Shown here one piece after another: positions 32,880 through 42,012 of a DNA stretch of 64,000 nucleotides (positions are counted from its first letter, which is position 1; every line of letters starts with the position of its first letter). The DNA comes from Actinomadura litoris. Its GTDB lineage: Bacteria; Actinomycetota; Actinomycetes; Streptosporangiales; Streptosporangiaceae. The notes below the pieces were generated by a model. That model worked only from the letters and a program-made list of their open reading frames with translations, made no database searches and was not told the origin of the DNA. The translations under genes and the position numbers were made by a program. The DNA is taken from NCBI RefSeq assembly GCF_009733595.1, contig NZ_WOFH01000007.1, positions 124,001 to 188,000 of the forward strand, given 5' to 3'.

Positions 32880-34142
32880 TCAGAAGATCGTGGGGCAGTA
32901 CGGCGCGGGGTCGTGCCGGAACGCCGCCGCGGCGGCGCCGAGGGCACCCGCGCGGCGCTCGGTGACCGCGCCGGCCGAGGCGAGCTGCCGCAGCGAGACG
33001 CCGCCGAGGTAGGCCGAGCCCAGCGCGCGGACGGAGACCGCCAGGTCGGCGGGGCCGTCGGTGGCGCGGCACTCGGCGCCGTCCGGGCCGCCGCTCAGCC
33101 GCCAGCGGCCCCGGTTCCACGGGCACAGCGGGTCCTCGACCTCCAGCACCAGGTCGACGTCGCGGGCGTAGGCGCGGGAGGCCAGCGCCCGGTCCACGTC
33201 CACGAGCCTGACGTGGAGCTGGTCGCGGACGGTCGGGACGGCCCTGCGGAAGTCGGCGAGCATCGCCAGCACGGGGTCGTCCACGGGCCTCGGCTCGGCG
33301 GTGACGGTCGCGGTGAGGTCGAGGTCGAGCAGCACCGCCCACAGCTCCGCGTACGCGGCGTCGTCGACGGCGTAGATCTCCTTGACGACGACGATGTTGC
33401 GGGGCGAGGAGTCCTCCCAGTGGGACAGGACGGTGTAGAGCGCATACCCGCGCGTCCCGGCGCCGTCCTCCGCGACGAGCGCCTGCAGCGGCGCCGCGCC
33501 GCCGCGGGCCCCGGGCGGGTCCATCAGCGCGCGGCGCGTCCAGGTCTCGTCGCGGCGCAGCATCCCGGGACGGCCCGCCACGTTCGCGTCGTAGCAGGGC
33601 GCCACCAGGCCGGTGATCAGCGCGGGCTCGGTCGCGCGCACCCGCAGCGCCGGGTCGCGGGGGCGGTCCGGCAGCAGGGCCCGCGCGCCGCGGGGGATCG
33701 TGAGCCGCGCGACCTGGCTGGCCATGCCGTACCCGAACCTGCCGTAGATCCCCGCCTCGGTCGAGTTCAGCGCGGCGACCGGCTCGGCGCCGGTCTCGTG
33801 GAGGGTCTCCAGCTGGTGGCGGAGCATGCGGCGCATGAGGCCGCGGCGCCGGTGGTCGGGCATGACGCTGACGTAGCCGACGCCCGCGACCGGGCGGGGC
33901 CCGCCCGGGACGGTCATCTCCAGCGAGTAGACGGTCGCGGTCGCGCAGACCCGCCCGCCGTGCCGGACGACCACCGCCCGGTCGAACTCGAAGATCTCCC
34001 GGTTCATCGCCTCGACCTCCGGCGGGTCGGGGAACCCGCCGTAGGCGCGGTGGATCGCGGCGGCCAGCTCGTCGAAGTCCGCCGGGTCCGGAGTGGCCAG
34101 CTCGTACAGGCCGGCCTCGGAACGTTCGTTGACCATGGTCAT
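32880..34142 (-). CDS. Eis-type GNAT N-acetyltransferase
   Basis: A 420-aa protein with the two-GNAT plus SCP-domain layout of Eis. The N-terminal GNAT has VAGVGYVSVMPDHRRRGLMRRML (acetyl-CoA site, RxxG/A). The second, degenerate GNAT lies around 190-300 (SHWEDSSPRNIVVVKE), and the SCP2-like C-terminal domain (~300-400) ends with PAPYCPTIF, whose free C-terminal carboxylate is catalytic in Eis. Eis enzymes acetylate amines of aminoglycosides. Placed first in an amino-polyol operon, it may tailor or detoxify the product. Confidence 0.88.
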   Translation of the reverse strand: MTMVNERSEAGLYELATPDPADFDELAAAIHRAYGGFPDPPEVEAMNREIFEFDRAVVVRHGGRVCATATVYSLEMTVPGGPRPVAGVGYVSVMPDHRRRGLMRRMLRHQLETLHETGAEPVAALNSTEAGIYGRFGYGMASQVARLTIPRGARALLPDRPRDPALRVRATEPALITGLVAPCYDANVAGRPGMLRRDETWTRRALMDPPGARGGAAPLQALVAEDGAGTRGYALYTVLSHWEDSSPRNIVVVKEIYAVDDAAYAELWAVLLDLDLTATVTAEPRPVDDPVLAMLADFRRAVPTVRDQLHVRLVDVDRALASRAYARDVDLVLEVEDPLCPWNRGRWRLSGGPDGAECRATDGPADLAVSVRALGSAYLGGVSLRQLASAGAVTERRAGALGAAAAAFRHDPAPYCPTIF

Positions 34143-34233
34143 CGCGGCTCCCCCTCGTAGGTTCTCGGCTCAGGCCGGCGGAAGGACCGGCTCAGGAAGG
34201 CGTGCGGCTCGGCGCCGGACGCGGGCGCCCGGG

Positions 34234-35700
34234 TCAGCGGCCGTCCGCGCCGAGCACGAGGCCCGCCGCGTGCTCGGCGACGGCGTAGACCGTCGCCTGC
34301 GGGCCGCCGGTCGTGATCTCCGGCAGCACCGACGCGTCGGCGACCCGGACGTTCTCCAGCCCCCGCACCCGCAGGTCCGGCGCCACGACCGCCTCGTCGT
34401 CGGTGCCCATGCGGCAGGTCCCGACGAGGTGGAACTGCGTTCCGGCGGTGTCGCGCACGTGGTCGGCGGCGACCGCGCGCCCCGCCTTGAGCACCTCGGG
34501 CGGCGGGCCGTCCCAGAGGGCGCGCAGCGCCGGGCCGCCCGCGAGGTCGCCGATGACCGACAGCGCCTCGACCAGGTCGTCGCGGTCCGACCGGGCGGTC
34601 AGGTAGCCCGGGTCGGGCAGCGGACGGCCATCCGCGCCGAAGCCGAGCCGTCCCCGGCTCGCGGGCCGGGTGAGGCCCACCGCCAGCGAGAACGTGCGCC
34701 CGGCCGGGTCGGTGCTGGGGCCGAGCCAGAAGTGGAACCGGGTGCCCGCGCCGTCGCCGGTGAACAGCCCCGCCTCCCCGAGCCCCGACCGGGACGCGGA
34801 CGGGTCGGGCTCCGCCGCCGTGAACGTGACCGACACCGCGATGTGGTCGTGGAGGTTCTCCCCCACCCCGGGCAGGTCCACCCGCGGCGACACCCCGAGG
34901 CCGCGCAACGCCGCGGCGGGACCGACGCCCGAGGCGCACAGGAGGTGCGGGCTGCCGACGGCGCCGGCGGCGAGCAGCACCTCGCCGGTGACCAGCGCGG
35001 TCTCGGCCGCGCCGTCCCTGGTGTACTCCACGGCGGTCGCGCGCCCGCCGTCGATGACCAGCCTGCGGACCTCGGCGCCGGTCAGCACGGTCAGGCCGGG
35101 CCGTCCGCGCGCGGGGGCGAGGTAGCCGTCGCGCGCGCTGCGGCGGCGGCCCGCCCGGCGGCTGACGGTGTAGTAGCCGGTGCCGGACGTCCCGTCCCGG
35201 TTGAAGTCGCCGGTCAGCGGGTGGCCCGCCTCCAGCGCCGCCTGGAGGAACGCGCGGCTCCACGGGTGCTCGCCGGTCAGCTTCGTCACGTCCAGGCCCG
35301 TGCCGGTGCCGTCGCGGTGCTCGGCGCGGGTGAAGGCGGGGCGCAGCTCGTCCGCCGACCAGCCGGGGACGTCCCACCGGTCGAGGTCGCTCCGGTCCGC
35401 GCGCAACCAGACCATCGCGTTCATCGCGGTGCTGCCGCCGAGCGCGCGACCCCGGGGCACCGGAATTTCGCGGCCCCCCAACCCGGGTTGCGGTGGGGAC
35501 CGGAAAGCCCAGTCGAGTTCCGTCCCCTGGAGGCCGGCCCACCGGTCGGGGTCGGCGACGCGGGGGTCGGACGCGGCGCCCGGCCCGGCCTCCAGCAGCA
35601 GGACGCTCGCGCCCTCCCGCGCGCTGAGACGGCCCGCGAGCACGCAGCCCGCCGCGCCCCCTCCCACGATGACGAAGTCGAACGCTCGTGCAGTGCCCAC
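34234..35700 (-). CDS. GMC-family FAD oxidoreductase (choline-dehydrogenase-like)
   Basis: A 488-aa flavoprotein. The FAD-binding motif is FVIVGGGAAGCVLAGRLS at the N-terminus; the GMC signatures are PRGRALGGSTAMNAMVWLR and GAVGSPHLLCASGVGP. The active-site region is QFHLVGTCRMG and GGPQATVYAVAEH at the C-terminus. The start GTG 35700 gives the normal GMC N-terminus and has GGGGGGACGGG upstream; longer frames to 36078 are not supported. It is separated from the Eis-like gene by 91 bp and may be the first gene of the same transcript. It would oxidise an alcohol, perhaps a sugar or polyol. Confidence 0.88.
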   Translation of the reverse strand: MGTARAFDFVIVGGGAAGCVLAGRLSAREGASVLLLEAGPGAASDPRVADPDRWAGLQGTELDWAFRSPPQPGLGGREIPVPRGRALGGSTAMNAMVWLRADRSDLDRWDVPGWSADELRPAFTRAEHRDGTGTGLDVTKLTGEHPWSRAFLQAALEAGHPLTGDFNRDGTSGTGYYTVSRRAGRRRSARDGYLAPARGRPGLTVLTGAEVRRLVIDGGRATAVEYTRDGAAETALVTGEVLLAAGAVGSPHLLCASGVGPAAALRGLGVSPRVDLPGVGENLHDHIAVSVTFTAAEPDPSASRSGLGEAGLFTGDGAGTRFHFWLGPSTDPAGRTFSLAVGLTRPASRGRLGFGADGRPLPDPGYLTARSDRDDLVEALSVIGDLAGGPALRALWDGPPPEVLKAGRAVAADHVRDTAGTQFHLVGTCRMGTDDEAVVAPDLRVRGLENVRVADASVLPEITTGGPQATVYAVAEHAAGLVLGADGR

Positions 35701-36190
35701 GGCCCGTCCCCCCGGCGCATTCGTCTGTGATGTCCGCGATCGAGCCTCCACCACGGCGTCCGGACAGGCATCTGACAACCGGCCAGGCCCGGCTGTCAGT
35801 GAACGGTGGCGGCATCGTCCGCCCGTCCGTGCGGGGACCGAGCCGGATGTGGTCACATCCGCCGCCCGTCCGACACGGTCGCAGCGATGATCACTCGTCG
35901 TGTTCGGGACGCCACCACTCGTGGATTGTGTCGCCGCCGGACCGGGTGCATACTTGCCAGAGTTGACACCCCTTGCCAAAACGATCTCGACTCGCTTGTT
36001 TACTTGCGCAACAGATCTGGAAATATTTCCGCCGTCGCCGACAGGGGCGTTCCGTGCGGAGCATGAAGCCACTCCCACCTGGGCTCATGCAGAGCCGGCG
36101 GCCTATTCGGCCGGCCCTCGCCGGGGCGGCCGCCGAGCAGCTCCCTATATTTCAACGCGCGTTTGGCAAACAATTCCGGAGCGTGTGCGA
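35701..36190. other. 490-bp divergent promoter region, GMC gene / LAL regulator
   Basis: No supported gene. A TTGACA hexamer at 35963-35968 and a repeat of TTGCCA at 35954-35959 and 35973-35978 lie in a relatively AT-rich patch (35940-36050), but I see no convincing -10 element. The plus frame to the LAL gene is open here; its translation has no regulator-like features. Confidence 0.4.
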
Positions 36191-39082
36191 GTGAAGAGCA
36201 AGTTCCCTTCGAACCAGTGGGACGACCGCCTGGACGGCGTGCACGCCGCCGTCGGAAGGGCGGACTCCCTCCTCGGCGCCCCCTCGTTACACGCTCCGCC
36301 GCTCGTGGGACGCGACGCCGAGCTGCGTTCCGTCGACCGGTTCCTCGACCGGACGGCCGCGCACGACCGCGGCGGCAGCGTCGTGATGGCGGGCGCGCCG
36401 GGCAGCGGCAAGACCCGGCTGCTGGAGGAGATCGGCAGGCGGGCGCAGCCCTTCTTCACCGTGCTGCGCTGCTCGGGGACCCCCGCCGAGCGGACGATCC
36501 CTTTCGCGGGCCTGCACCAGCTCCTCTTCCCGCTGCGCCACCACCTGGACCGCCTGCCTGGCACGCAGGTCGCCCTGCTCAACGGCGTCTTCGGCCTCTC
36601 CGAACCGCCCCGGGGGCGGCTGTCGGCGCCCTGCGCGGCGCTGGCCCTGCTCGTGCTCGCGGCCGAGCGGTCGCCGCTGCTGCTCCTGGTGGACGACGCC
36701 CACCGGCTGGACGAGGCGTCCCTGGACGCGCTCGCCTTCGTGTCGCGGCGGCTGCGGAACCTGCCGGTCGCGATGATGTTCGCCACGCGGGAGCACGAGC
36801 CCCGCTCCCCGCACCTGCACGGCCTCCCCGAGGCGCGGCTGGAACCGCTCTCCCCCACCGACACGCGCCTGCTCATCGCGAGGGTCACCGCCGCCGCACC
36901 CCGGAACGCCCCTGTCCCCTGCGGCGGGGTGCCGCCCCGCCCGCGCCCGCCCTTCCACGACCGCCCCTGGATCGACCGCATCGCGCAGGAGTCGGCGGGC
37001 AACCCGCTCATCGCCATCGAGCTGGCCGCCGCGCTCGGCGCGGGCGGGCGGGACGACGCGTCCGAGATACCGCCGAGCCCCCGGCTGCGCGCGACCTTCG
37101 GGGACCTGCTGTCCGAGCTGCCCGAGCCCACCCGCTGGCTGCTGCTGATCGCGGCGGCCAACGACAAGGACGACCTCGGCACGACGCTGTCGGCGGCCTC
37201 GACGCTCGGCCTCGGCACCGGCGAGCTGGCCCCGGCCGAGCGGTCGATGCTGGCGACGGTGGACGGCGACGAGCTGTCCTTCCAGCCGCCGTTCCTGCGC
37301 ACCGTCGTCTACCGCAACGCCACCGTCGCCGAGCGGAAGACCGCGCACGGGGCGCTGGCCGAGGCGACCGCCGCCAGCCCGCACCGCCGGGTCCACCACC
37401 TCGCCTCCGCCGCGCACGAGCCCGACGAGGCGGTGGCCCAGCAGATCAGCGAGGGCGCGGGCCACGCCCGGCAGGTCGACGGGATGGTCTCCGCGCTGCA
37501 CGTGGTGGAACGTGCCGCCACGCTGAGTCGCGACCCGGCGACCCGGTCCCGCTTCCTCATCGACGCCGCGAGCTGCGCGTGGCAGGCCGGTCTGCCGCTG
37601 CGCGCCCGCGCGCTGGAGCGGCAGATCGCCCACCCGGCCGGGGACCCGCGCCTGCTCGCCACCGCGCGGCTGCTGCGCGGCACCATCGCGCACGCCGAGG
37701 CGGCCGCCGGCACCGGCGCCGGGCACCGCGTCCTGCTCGCGAGCGCGCTGGAGACCGCGCGCGCCGAACCCGTGCTGTCCGCCCGCCTGCTGCTCACGGC
37801 GGCCCGCACCGCGCTGGACGCCGGGCATCGGGGGCATCTCGCCGAGATCGGCGGACGGCTGCTGGACCTCGCGCTGGACGCGGGGCATCCCGCCAAGCGG
37901 TTCGGCGCCGCGCTGCGCCGCATCGCCGACCGGGACCTGCGGCACGCGGGCGACGTCGACGCGATGGCGGCCGGGCTGCTGCGGCTGACCGCGACCGGCG
38001 AGCCGGTGGCCTGGCCGGCCATGCCGCCGCACGTCCCGACGATGGGCGCGGGGGCCCGCGACGCCTTCGCCCAGACGGTGCGGGAACTGCGGGCGCAGGG
38101 CGCCACCGGCACGCTGCCGCTCGCCGCCGTCCCGCTCATCGCGCTGGACCACCTCGCCGGGCGGTGGGACGAGGCCGCCGCCCTCGGCGCGGAGGTGCTG
38201 GCGCTCGCCGAGCAGACCGGCCAGCGGGCGATGACCGCCAGGGTCCGGGTCATGCTCGCCCTGGCGGCGGCCGCGCGGGACCCCGGCGGGTGCCGCGACC
38301 TGGTGGAGGGCGCGCTGCGCTCCTCCGCCTCGGGCCACGACCGCGCCGCCCACGCGATGGCGCACTGGGCGCTCGGACGGTCGGCCCTGAGCGCGCGCGA
38401 CCCGTCCGCCGCCATCCCGCACTACGCGCGGATCACCTCGCCGGACGACGGCGCGCACCACTACCTGACCGCCTTCCTCGCCTGCCCCGACCTCGTCGAG
38501 TGCCACGTCATGGCCGGGCAGCTCACCGAGGCGCGGGCGCTGCTGGAGTCGGCCGAGGAGTGGCGCCTGGACGACTCCGCCCCCCACCTGCTCGGGCCGA
38601 TGCTCCGCGCCCGCTCCCTGGTGGCGTCCCGGGCCGAGGAGGCCGAGCGGCTGCTGGACGAGGCGATCCTGCGCTCCCGCGAGTGCCCGTTCGAGCGGGG
38701 CCGCGCCGAACTCCAGCTCGGCAAGCTGCTGCGCAGGCAGCGGCGGATCAAGGACGCGCGGCGGCACCTGCACGCGGCGGTCGCCGCGTTCACCGCGCTG
38801 CGCGCCGAGCCCTGGCTCGACCAGGCGTCCGCGGAACTGCGCGCGGCGGGCTACGCGCGCCCCTCCACCGGCGAGGGCCTGCCGGGCGCCGCCACCCGCC
38901 TCACGCCGCAGGAGCTGCGGATCGCCCGGTTCGCCAGCGAGGGGCTGACCAACCCCGAGATCGCGCTGCGCCTGTCGATCAGCTCCAGCACCGTCCGGTA
39001 CCACCTGTCCAAGATCTTCCAGAAGCTCGACATCACCTCGCGGCGGCAGCTGCTCCGTTCGAACCTGGTCCTTGTGGAGTGA
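36191..39082 (+). CDS. LuxR-family LAL-type transcriptional activator with AAA ATPase domain
   Basis: A 963-aa large ATP-binding LuxR regulator. Walker A is VVMAGAPGSGKTRLL and Walker B LLLLVDDAHRLDEASL, in residues ~40-220. A long TPR-like helical region follows (~430-880). The C-terminal LuxR HTH is LTPQELRIARFASEGLTNPE with TVRYHLSKIFQKLDITSR. LAL regulators often activate specialised-metabolite clusters. GTG 36191 has GGAG 9 nt upstream (36178-36181); GTG 36185 is only 3 nt from it. Its end overlaps the convergent TetR-like gene by 50 bp. It may control the divergent GMC/amino-polyol operon; this is inference. Confidence 0.9.
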   Translation: MKSKFPSNQWDDRLDGVHAAVGRADSLLGAPSLHAPPLVGRDAELRSVDRFLDRTAAHDRGGSVVMAGAPGSGKTRLLEEIGRRAQPFFTVLRCSGTPAERTIPFAGLHQLLFPLRHHLDRLPGTQVALLNGVFGLSEPPRGRLSAPCAALALLVLAAERSPLLLLVDDAHRLDEASLDALAFVSRRLRNLPVAMMFATREHEPRSPHLHGLPEARLEPLSPTDTRLLIARVTAAAPRNAPVPCGGVPPRPRPPFHDRPWIDRIAQESAGNPLIAIELAAALGAGGRDDASEIPPSPRLRATFGDLLSELPEPTRWLLLIAAANDKDDLGTTLSAASTLGLGTGELAPAERSMLATVDGDELSFQPPFLRTVVYRNATVAERKTAHGALAEATAASPHRRVHHLASAAHEPDEAVAQQISEGAGHARQVDGMVSALHVVERAATLSRDPATRSRFLIDAASCAWQAGLPLRARALERQIAHPAGDPRLLATARLLRGTIAHAEAAAGTGAGHRVLLASALETARAEPVLSARLLLTAARTALDAGHRGHLAEIGGRLLDLALDAGHPAKRFGAALRRIADRDLRHAGDVDAMAAGLLRLTATGEPVAWPAMPPHVPTMGAGARDAFAQTVRELRAQGATGTLPLAAVPLIALDHLAGRWDEAAALGAEVLALAEQTGQRAMTARVRVMLALAAAARDPGGCRDLVEGALRSSASGHDRAAHAMAHWALGRSALSARDPSAAIPHYARITSPDDGAHHYLTAFLACPDLVECHVMAGQLTEARALLESAEEWRLDDSAPHLLGPMLRARSLVASRAEEAERLLDEAILRSRECPFERGRAELQLGKLLRRQRRIKDARRHLHAAVAAFTALRAEPWLDQASAELRAAGYARPSTGEGLPGAATRLTPQELRIARFASEGLTNPEIALRLSISSSTVRYHLSKIFQKLDITSRRQLLRSNLVLVE

Positions 39083-40001
39083 TCCCCGCGGCCCGTCCCG
39101 GCCGCGCGGGCACGCCGTAGACCATCGCGTGGACGGCCTCCTCCAGCGTCAGACCGTCGGCGTCGTCCACGCGCTCGACGCAGCCCCGGAGGAGGGCCAG
39201 CAGCGCGGTGCCCGCGAGGGAGCGTTCGCCCTTCCGGTCGATCACCTCGGCGCGCGGGTCGGCCAGGTCCCGCAGGGCCACGCCCTCCATGACGGCGGTG
39301 ACGAGGTCGACGAAGTCCCCGATCGAGACGCCGCGGCGCAGCCGCAACCTCCGCGATTCGAGCAGGTCGCCGCAGATGTCCTTCCACGGATCCAGGACCT
39401 CGCGGTAGTTCTCGGCCATCGCCTTCTGGATCACCGGGTCGTTCTCGGCCGCCGCCGTGGCGAAGATCTCCATCCGGAAGCGCGGCCGGTCGACCAGCGT
39501 CAGAAGGTTCCAGTACCCGAGCCGGTGGATCGCGTCCACGAAGTGCGCGCCGTCCTGGAGGTCGTCGAGGATGTCGACGGCGTCGGCGGCGTCGCAGTGG
39601 GTGGGGTGGTAGGCCCACAGGCCGAACCGCAGCAGGTCGGCGATGAAGTCCGAATGGCTGGCCCAGGTGGAGCGCAGCGTCGAGACGCTCCCCACCCGGG
39701 GGAACGGGGCGGGGTTGCGGGCGACCTCGGCGGCCACGGTCCGCTGCGACAGGAAGGCGAGCAGCGGGCGCTGGAGGGACGAGTCGTCCTCGGGGTCGGC
39801 CAGCGTGCGCACCGCGCCGGGCCCGAGGTGGTTCTCGATCAGCCGCACGCCCGCCGCGAGGTAGGCGGCGGTGACCGGGTCGTTGGCCAGCCGGGCGCGG
39901 CTGGCCGGGGTCCGCCGGTCCAGCCGCCGTAAGACCTCCGACAGGTCCTGGTCGTAGGGATAGGGCAGCTGCTGCTTCAGGGCGGGTCGGCGATCCTCCA
40001 T
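39033..40001 (-). CDS. Atypical TetR-like regulator with a long N-terminal extension
   Basis: A 322-aa protein without a clean family match. A TetR-like HTH may lie in the middle (~95-145; SQRTVAAEVARNPAP, then SVSTLRSTWASHSDFIADLL), followed by a TetR-type ligand domain (ENDPVIQKAMAENYREVLDP, SIGDFVDLVTAVMEGVALRDL). In ordinary TetR proteins the HTH is at the very N-terminus, whereas here about 90 residues precede it, including a second helical block (RLANDPVTAAYLAAGVRL) that could be a relic of a duplicated domain. I chose ATG 40001; the longer frame is Arg/Pro-rich. The long 5' region carries a palindrome and a perfect 13-bp hairpin. Confidence 0.6.
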   Translation of the reverse strand: MEDRRPALKQQLPYPYDQDLSEVLRRLDRRTPASRARLANDPVTAAYLAAGVRLIENHLGPGAVRTLADPEDDSSLQRPLLAFLSQRTVAAEVARNPAPFPRVGSVSTLRSTWASHSDFIADLLRFGLWAYHPTHCDAADAVDILDDLQDGAHFVDAIHRLGYWNLLTLVDRPRFRMEIFATAAAENDPVIQKAMAENYREVLDPWKDICGDLLESRRLRLRRGVSIGDFVDLVTAVMEGVALRDLADPRAEVIDRKGERSLAGTALLALLRGCVERVDDADGLTLEEAVHAMVYGVPARPGRAAGITPQGPGSNGAAAAAR

Positions 40002-40028
40002 CGCCCCATCGTGTGCCGCACGCCGCCG

Positions 40029-40069
40029 CCTGTACAGGTGCGCGGGTGCGCGGTATCGCGCACCCGCGC
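40029..40069. promoter_or_regulatory. 10-bp palindrome next to a perfect 13-bp hairpin
   Basis: CCTGTACAGG (40029-40038) is a perfect palindrome. One base later GCGCGGGTGCGCG (40040-40052) and its exact complement (40057-40069) form a 13-bp stem with a GTAT loop. Both lie just upstream of the TetR-like gene start (40001, minus). The palindrome is a candidate autoregulatory operator; the hairpin would be in its 5' leader. Confidence 0.55.
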
Positions 40070-40405
40070 GCTCCCGGCCGCGCCCTCGCGCCCGGGGCGC
40101 GGACACCGGGCCTCCGCGCGGGTTAGAAACGAAGGGCGGGGGCAGCGGCCGCGCCGATCGGTCGGACGGTCGGCACGGCCGCTGCGGCACGTCCGCGACA
40201 TACCGGACGAACTATCCACGCGACCATTCCGCGCCCTCCGCATTCGCCGCCGCACCGTCTTGCCGGCAATCCAGAGTGATCACGGACGCGGTGGAGAGAT
40301 ACGAATGCGCAATGAATAACAAGGTGCCGGGCCTCTTCCATTTTCCGCGGCCCGCGGGCGACCCTTGTGCGGTCGGAGACCGAGGGGCTAAGGAGAGAGC
40401 CGCAC
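40070..40405. other. Gap upstream of the metallohydrolase gene
   Basis: Part of the 404-bp divergent gap 40002-40405. No credible gene is seen; the open frames are Arg/Pro-rich. A more AT-rich patch at 40295-40345 is the likeliest place for the metallohydrolase promoter. Confidence 0.4.
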
Positions 40406-41296
40406 ATGCGCGAGGCGCTTTCGCACGAGAACGGCTGGTACGTGGACGACCGCTGCACGAACTGCGATGTCGCGCGCCAGTTGGCGCCCGATCTGATCGG
40501 GGAGGTGAACGGCCGTTCGGAAGTGCTCCGCCAGCCGCGCGACGAGGCCGAGCGGCGCCTGCTGGAGATGACCGCGCACGCCTGCCACACGCGTTCGATC
40601 CGCCCGCCGTCCGGGGCGCTGGACGCGGCGCTGGACCCCTTCCCCCTCAGGCTGGACGACGGCGTCCACTTCTGCGGCCACAACTCCCAGCGGACCGCCG
40701 CCGCCAACGCCTACCTGCTGCGCCGCCCCGACGGCACCGTGCTGATGGTCGACACCCCGCGCTGGAGCCGGTCGCTCGCCGCGCGCTGGCAGGAGCTCGG
40801 GACCGTCACCGACATCCTCCTCACCCACCGGGACCACGCCGCCCACGGCCGGACCTACGCCGACCACTACGGCGCACGGCTGTGGATCCACGAGGGCGAC
40901 CTGGACGCGGCGCCGGACGCCGACCGCGTCCTGCGGGGCCTCGACCCGGTCGAGATCGTCCCGGGCGTCGTCGCCCATCCGCTGCCCGGCCACACCCGGG
41001 GAAGCGTCCTGTACCTCGCCGACGAGCGCCACTGCTTCAGCGGCGACAGCTTCTACTGGTCGCGCACCACCGGCGACATCGAGGTCGCCGAGCACGTCAC
41101 GTGGTACTCCATCGAGGTGCTGGCCGCGTCGCTGTCCCGCACGGTCGGCCGGCTCCGCTTCGAATGGCTGCTGCCCGGCCACGGCGACCGCAGGCGGCTG
41201 CCCGCCGAGGAGATGGCGCGGCGGATGAAGGACCTCGCCGAGCGCACCGGGAGACTCCGTCCCACCCCGGTCGACTTCTCGGCCCACCGCTGGTGA
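40406..41296 (+). CDS. MBL-fold metallohydrolase with short ferredoxin-like N-terminus
   Basis: A 296-aa metallo-beta-lactamase-fold hydrolase. The N-terminal ~60 residues resemble a ferredoxin-type module (VDDRCTNCDVARQLAP) with only a CxxC pair, so no complete cluster is expected. The MBL core has ILLTHRDHAAHG (a reduced HxHxDH motif), PLPGHTRGSVLYL (His), HCFSGDSFYW (bridging Asp) and EWLLPGHGDRR (final His). The start ATG 40406 has AGGAGAG at 40391-40397. It stands alone between two convergent genes. The substrate is unknown. Confidence 0.85.
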   Translation: MREALSHENGWYVDDRCTNCDVARQLAPDLIGEVNGRSEVLRQPRDEAERRLLEMTAHACHTRSIRPPSGALDAALDPFPLRLDDGVHFCGHNSQRTAAANAYLLRRPDGTVLMVDTPRWSRSLAARWQELGTVTDILLTHRDHAAHGRTYADHYGARLWIHEGDLDAAPDADRVLRGLDPVEIVPGVVAHPLPGHTRGSVLYLADERHCFSGDSFYWSRTTGDIEVAEHVTWYSIEVLAASLSRTVGRLRFEWLLPGHGDRRRLPAEEMARRMKDLAERTGRLRPTPVDFSAHRW

Positions 41297-41326
41297 CGTC
41301 CGGTCCGGGCCCCGCCCGGCGGGGCG

Positions 41327-41779
41327 CTACGCCGCGCAGAACTCGTTCCCCTCGGGGTCGCGCATGAGCCACCAGTGCCCGGCGGGCCCCTGGTCGATCT
41401 CGCGGACCCGGACCGCCCCCAGCCCCTCCAGCCGGGCCACCAGGTCGTCGAGCCCGCCGGGCGGGCTGTGGACGTCGATGTGCAGCCTGTTCTTGCCGGA
41501 CTTCCCCTCGGGCACGTCCTGGAAGAGCAGCCGCCTGCCCCGGCCGACGCCGCTCACCTCGTCGTAGGGGTCGTCGGGATGGCGGATCGCCGCGTAGCCG
41601 CGGAAGGTCCTGCGGCCGCGGTGCTCGGTGACCGCGTCCTCGGTGATCTGCCCGGCGGCGAGCAACCGCTCGATGAGCGCGCCGGGATCCTCCACCTCGT
41701 ACTCCAGGGCCGCGGCCCAGAAGTCGGCGAGGACGGGCGCGTCCGCGCTGTCGATGACCAGCTTCCACGTCAGTGCCAT
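41327..41779 (-). CDS. VOC-family (glyoxalase/bleomycin-resistance-like) protein
   Basis: A 150-aa two-repeat VOC fold: MALTWKLVIDSADAPVLADFWAAAL in the first beta-alpha-beta-beta-beta unit and NRLHIDVHSPPGGLDDLVARLE in the second. The C-terminal WLMRDPEGNEFC carries the usual metal or substrate Glu. Such proteins sequester or modify small molecules. ATG 41779 lies just upstream of a 233-bp gap. There is no operon partner. Confidence 0.88.
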   Translation of the reverse strand: MALTWKLVIDSADAPVLADFWAAALEYEVEDPGALIERLLAAGQITEDAVTEHRGRRTFRGYAAIRHPDDPYDEVSGVGRGRRLLFQDVPEGKSGKNRLHIDVHSPPGGLDDLVARLEGLGAVRVREIDQGPAGHWWLMRDPEGNEFCAA

Positions 41780-42012
41780 ATGTTCCCCGCTTTCTGGAAG
41801 CGATCACCTTACCCGCTTCCGACCTGGGGATTCCCTTCGCCATCCGGCTGGTCGTCCGCTGGACGCAGGAGCCGGGCCGTTCGTCGCGGTGCGGGGGCGG
41901 GCGAGGAGTCGGCGCGCGCCGGAGAGGGCATCGCCAAGGCCGAGCCTCAGGCTCGCCGGCGATCCCGTCCATTCGGGTCGCCGACGGATTCGGTTCGTTC
42001 GAGGGAACTTCA

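Noticed and set aside
35900..36190. N-terminal extension of the LAL regulator from 35900
   Set aside because: The extension has no regulator-like sequence and covers the likely promoter; GTG 36191 has a well-placed GGAG.
41941..41955. CGAGCCT-C-AGGCTCG inverted repeat
   Set aside because: A 1-nt loop and a GC-rich setting make it weak as a hairpin or operator; no context supports a role.
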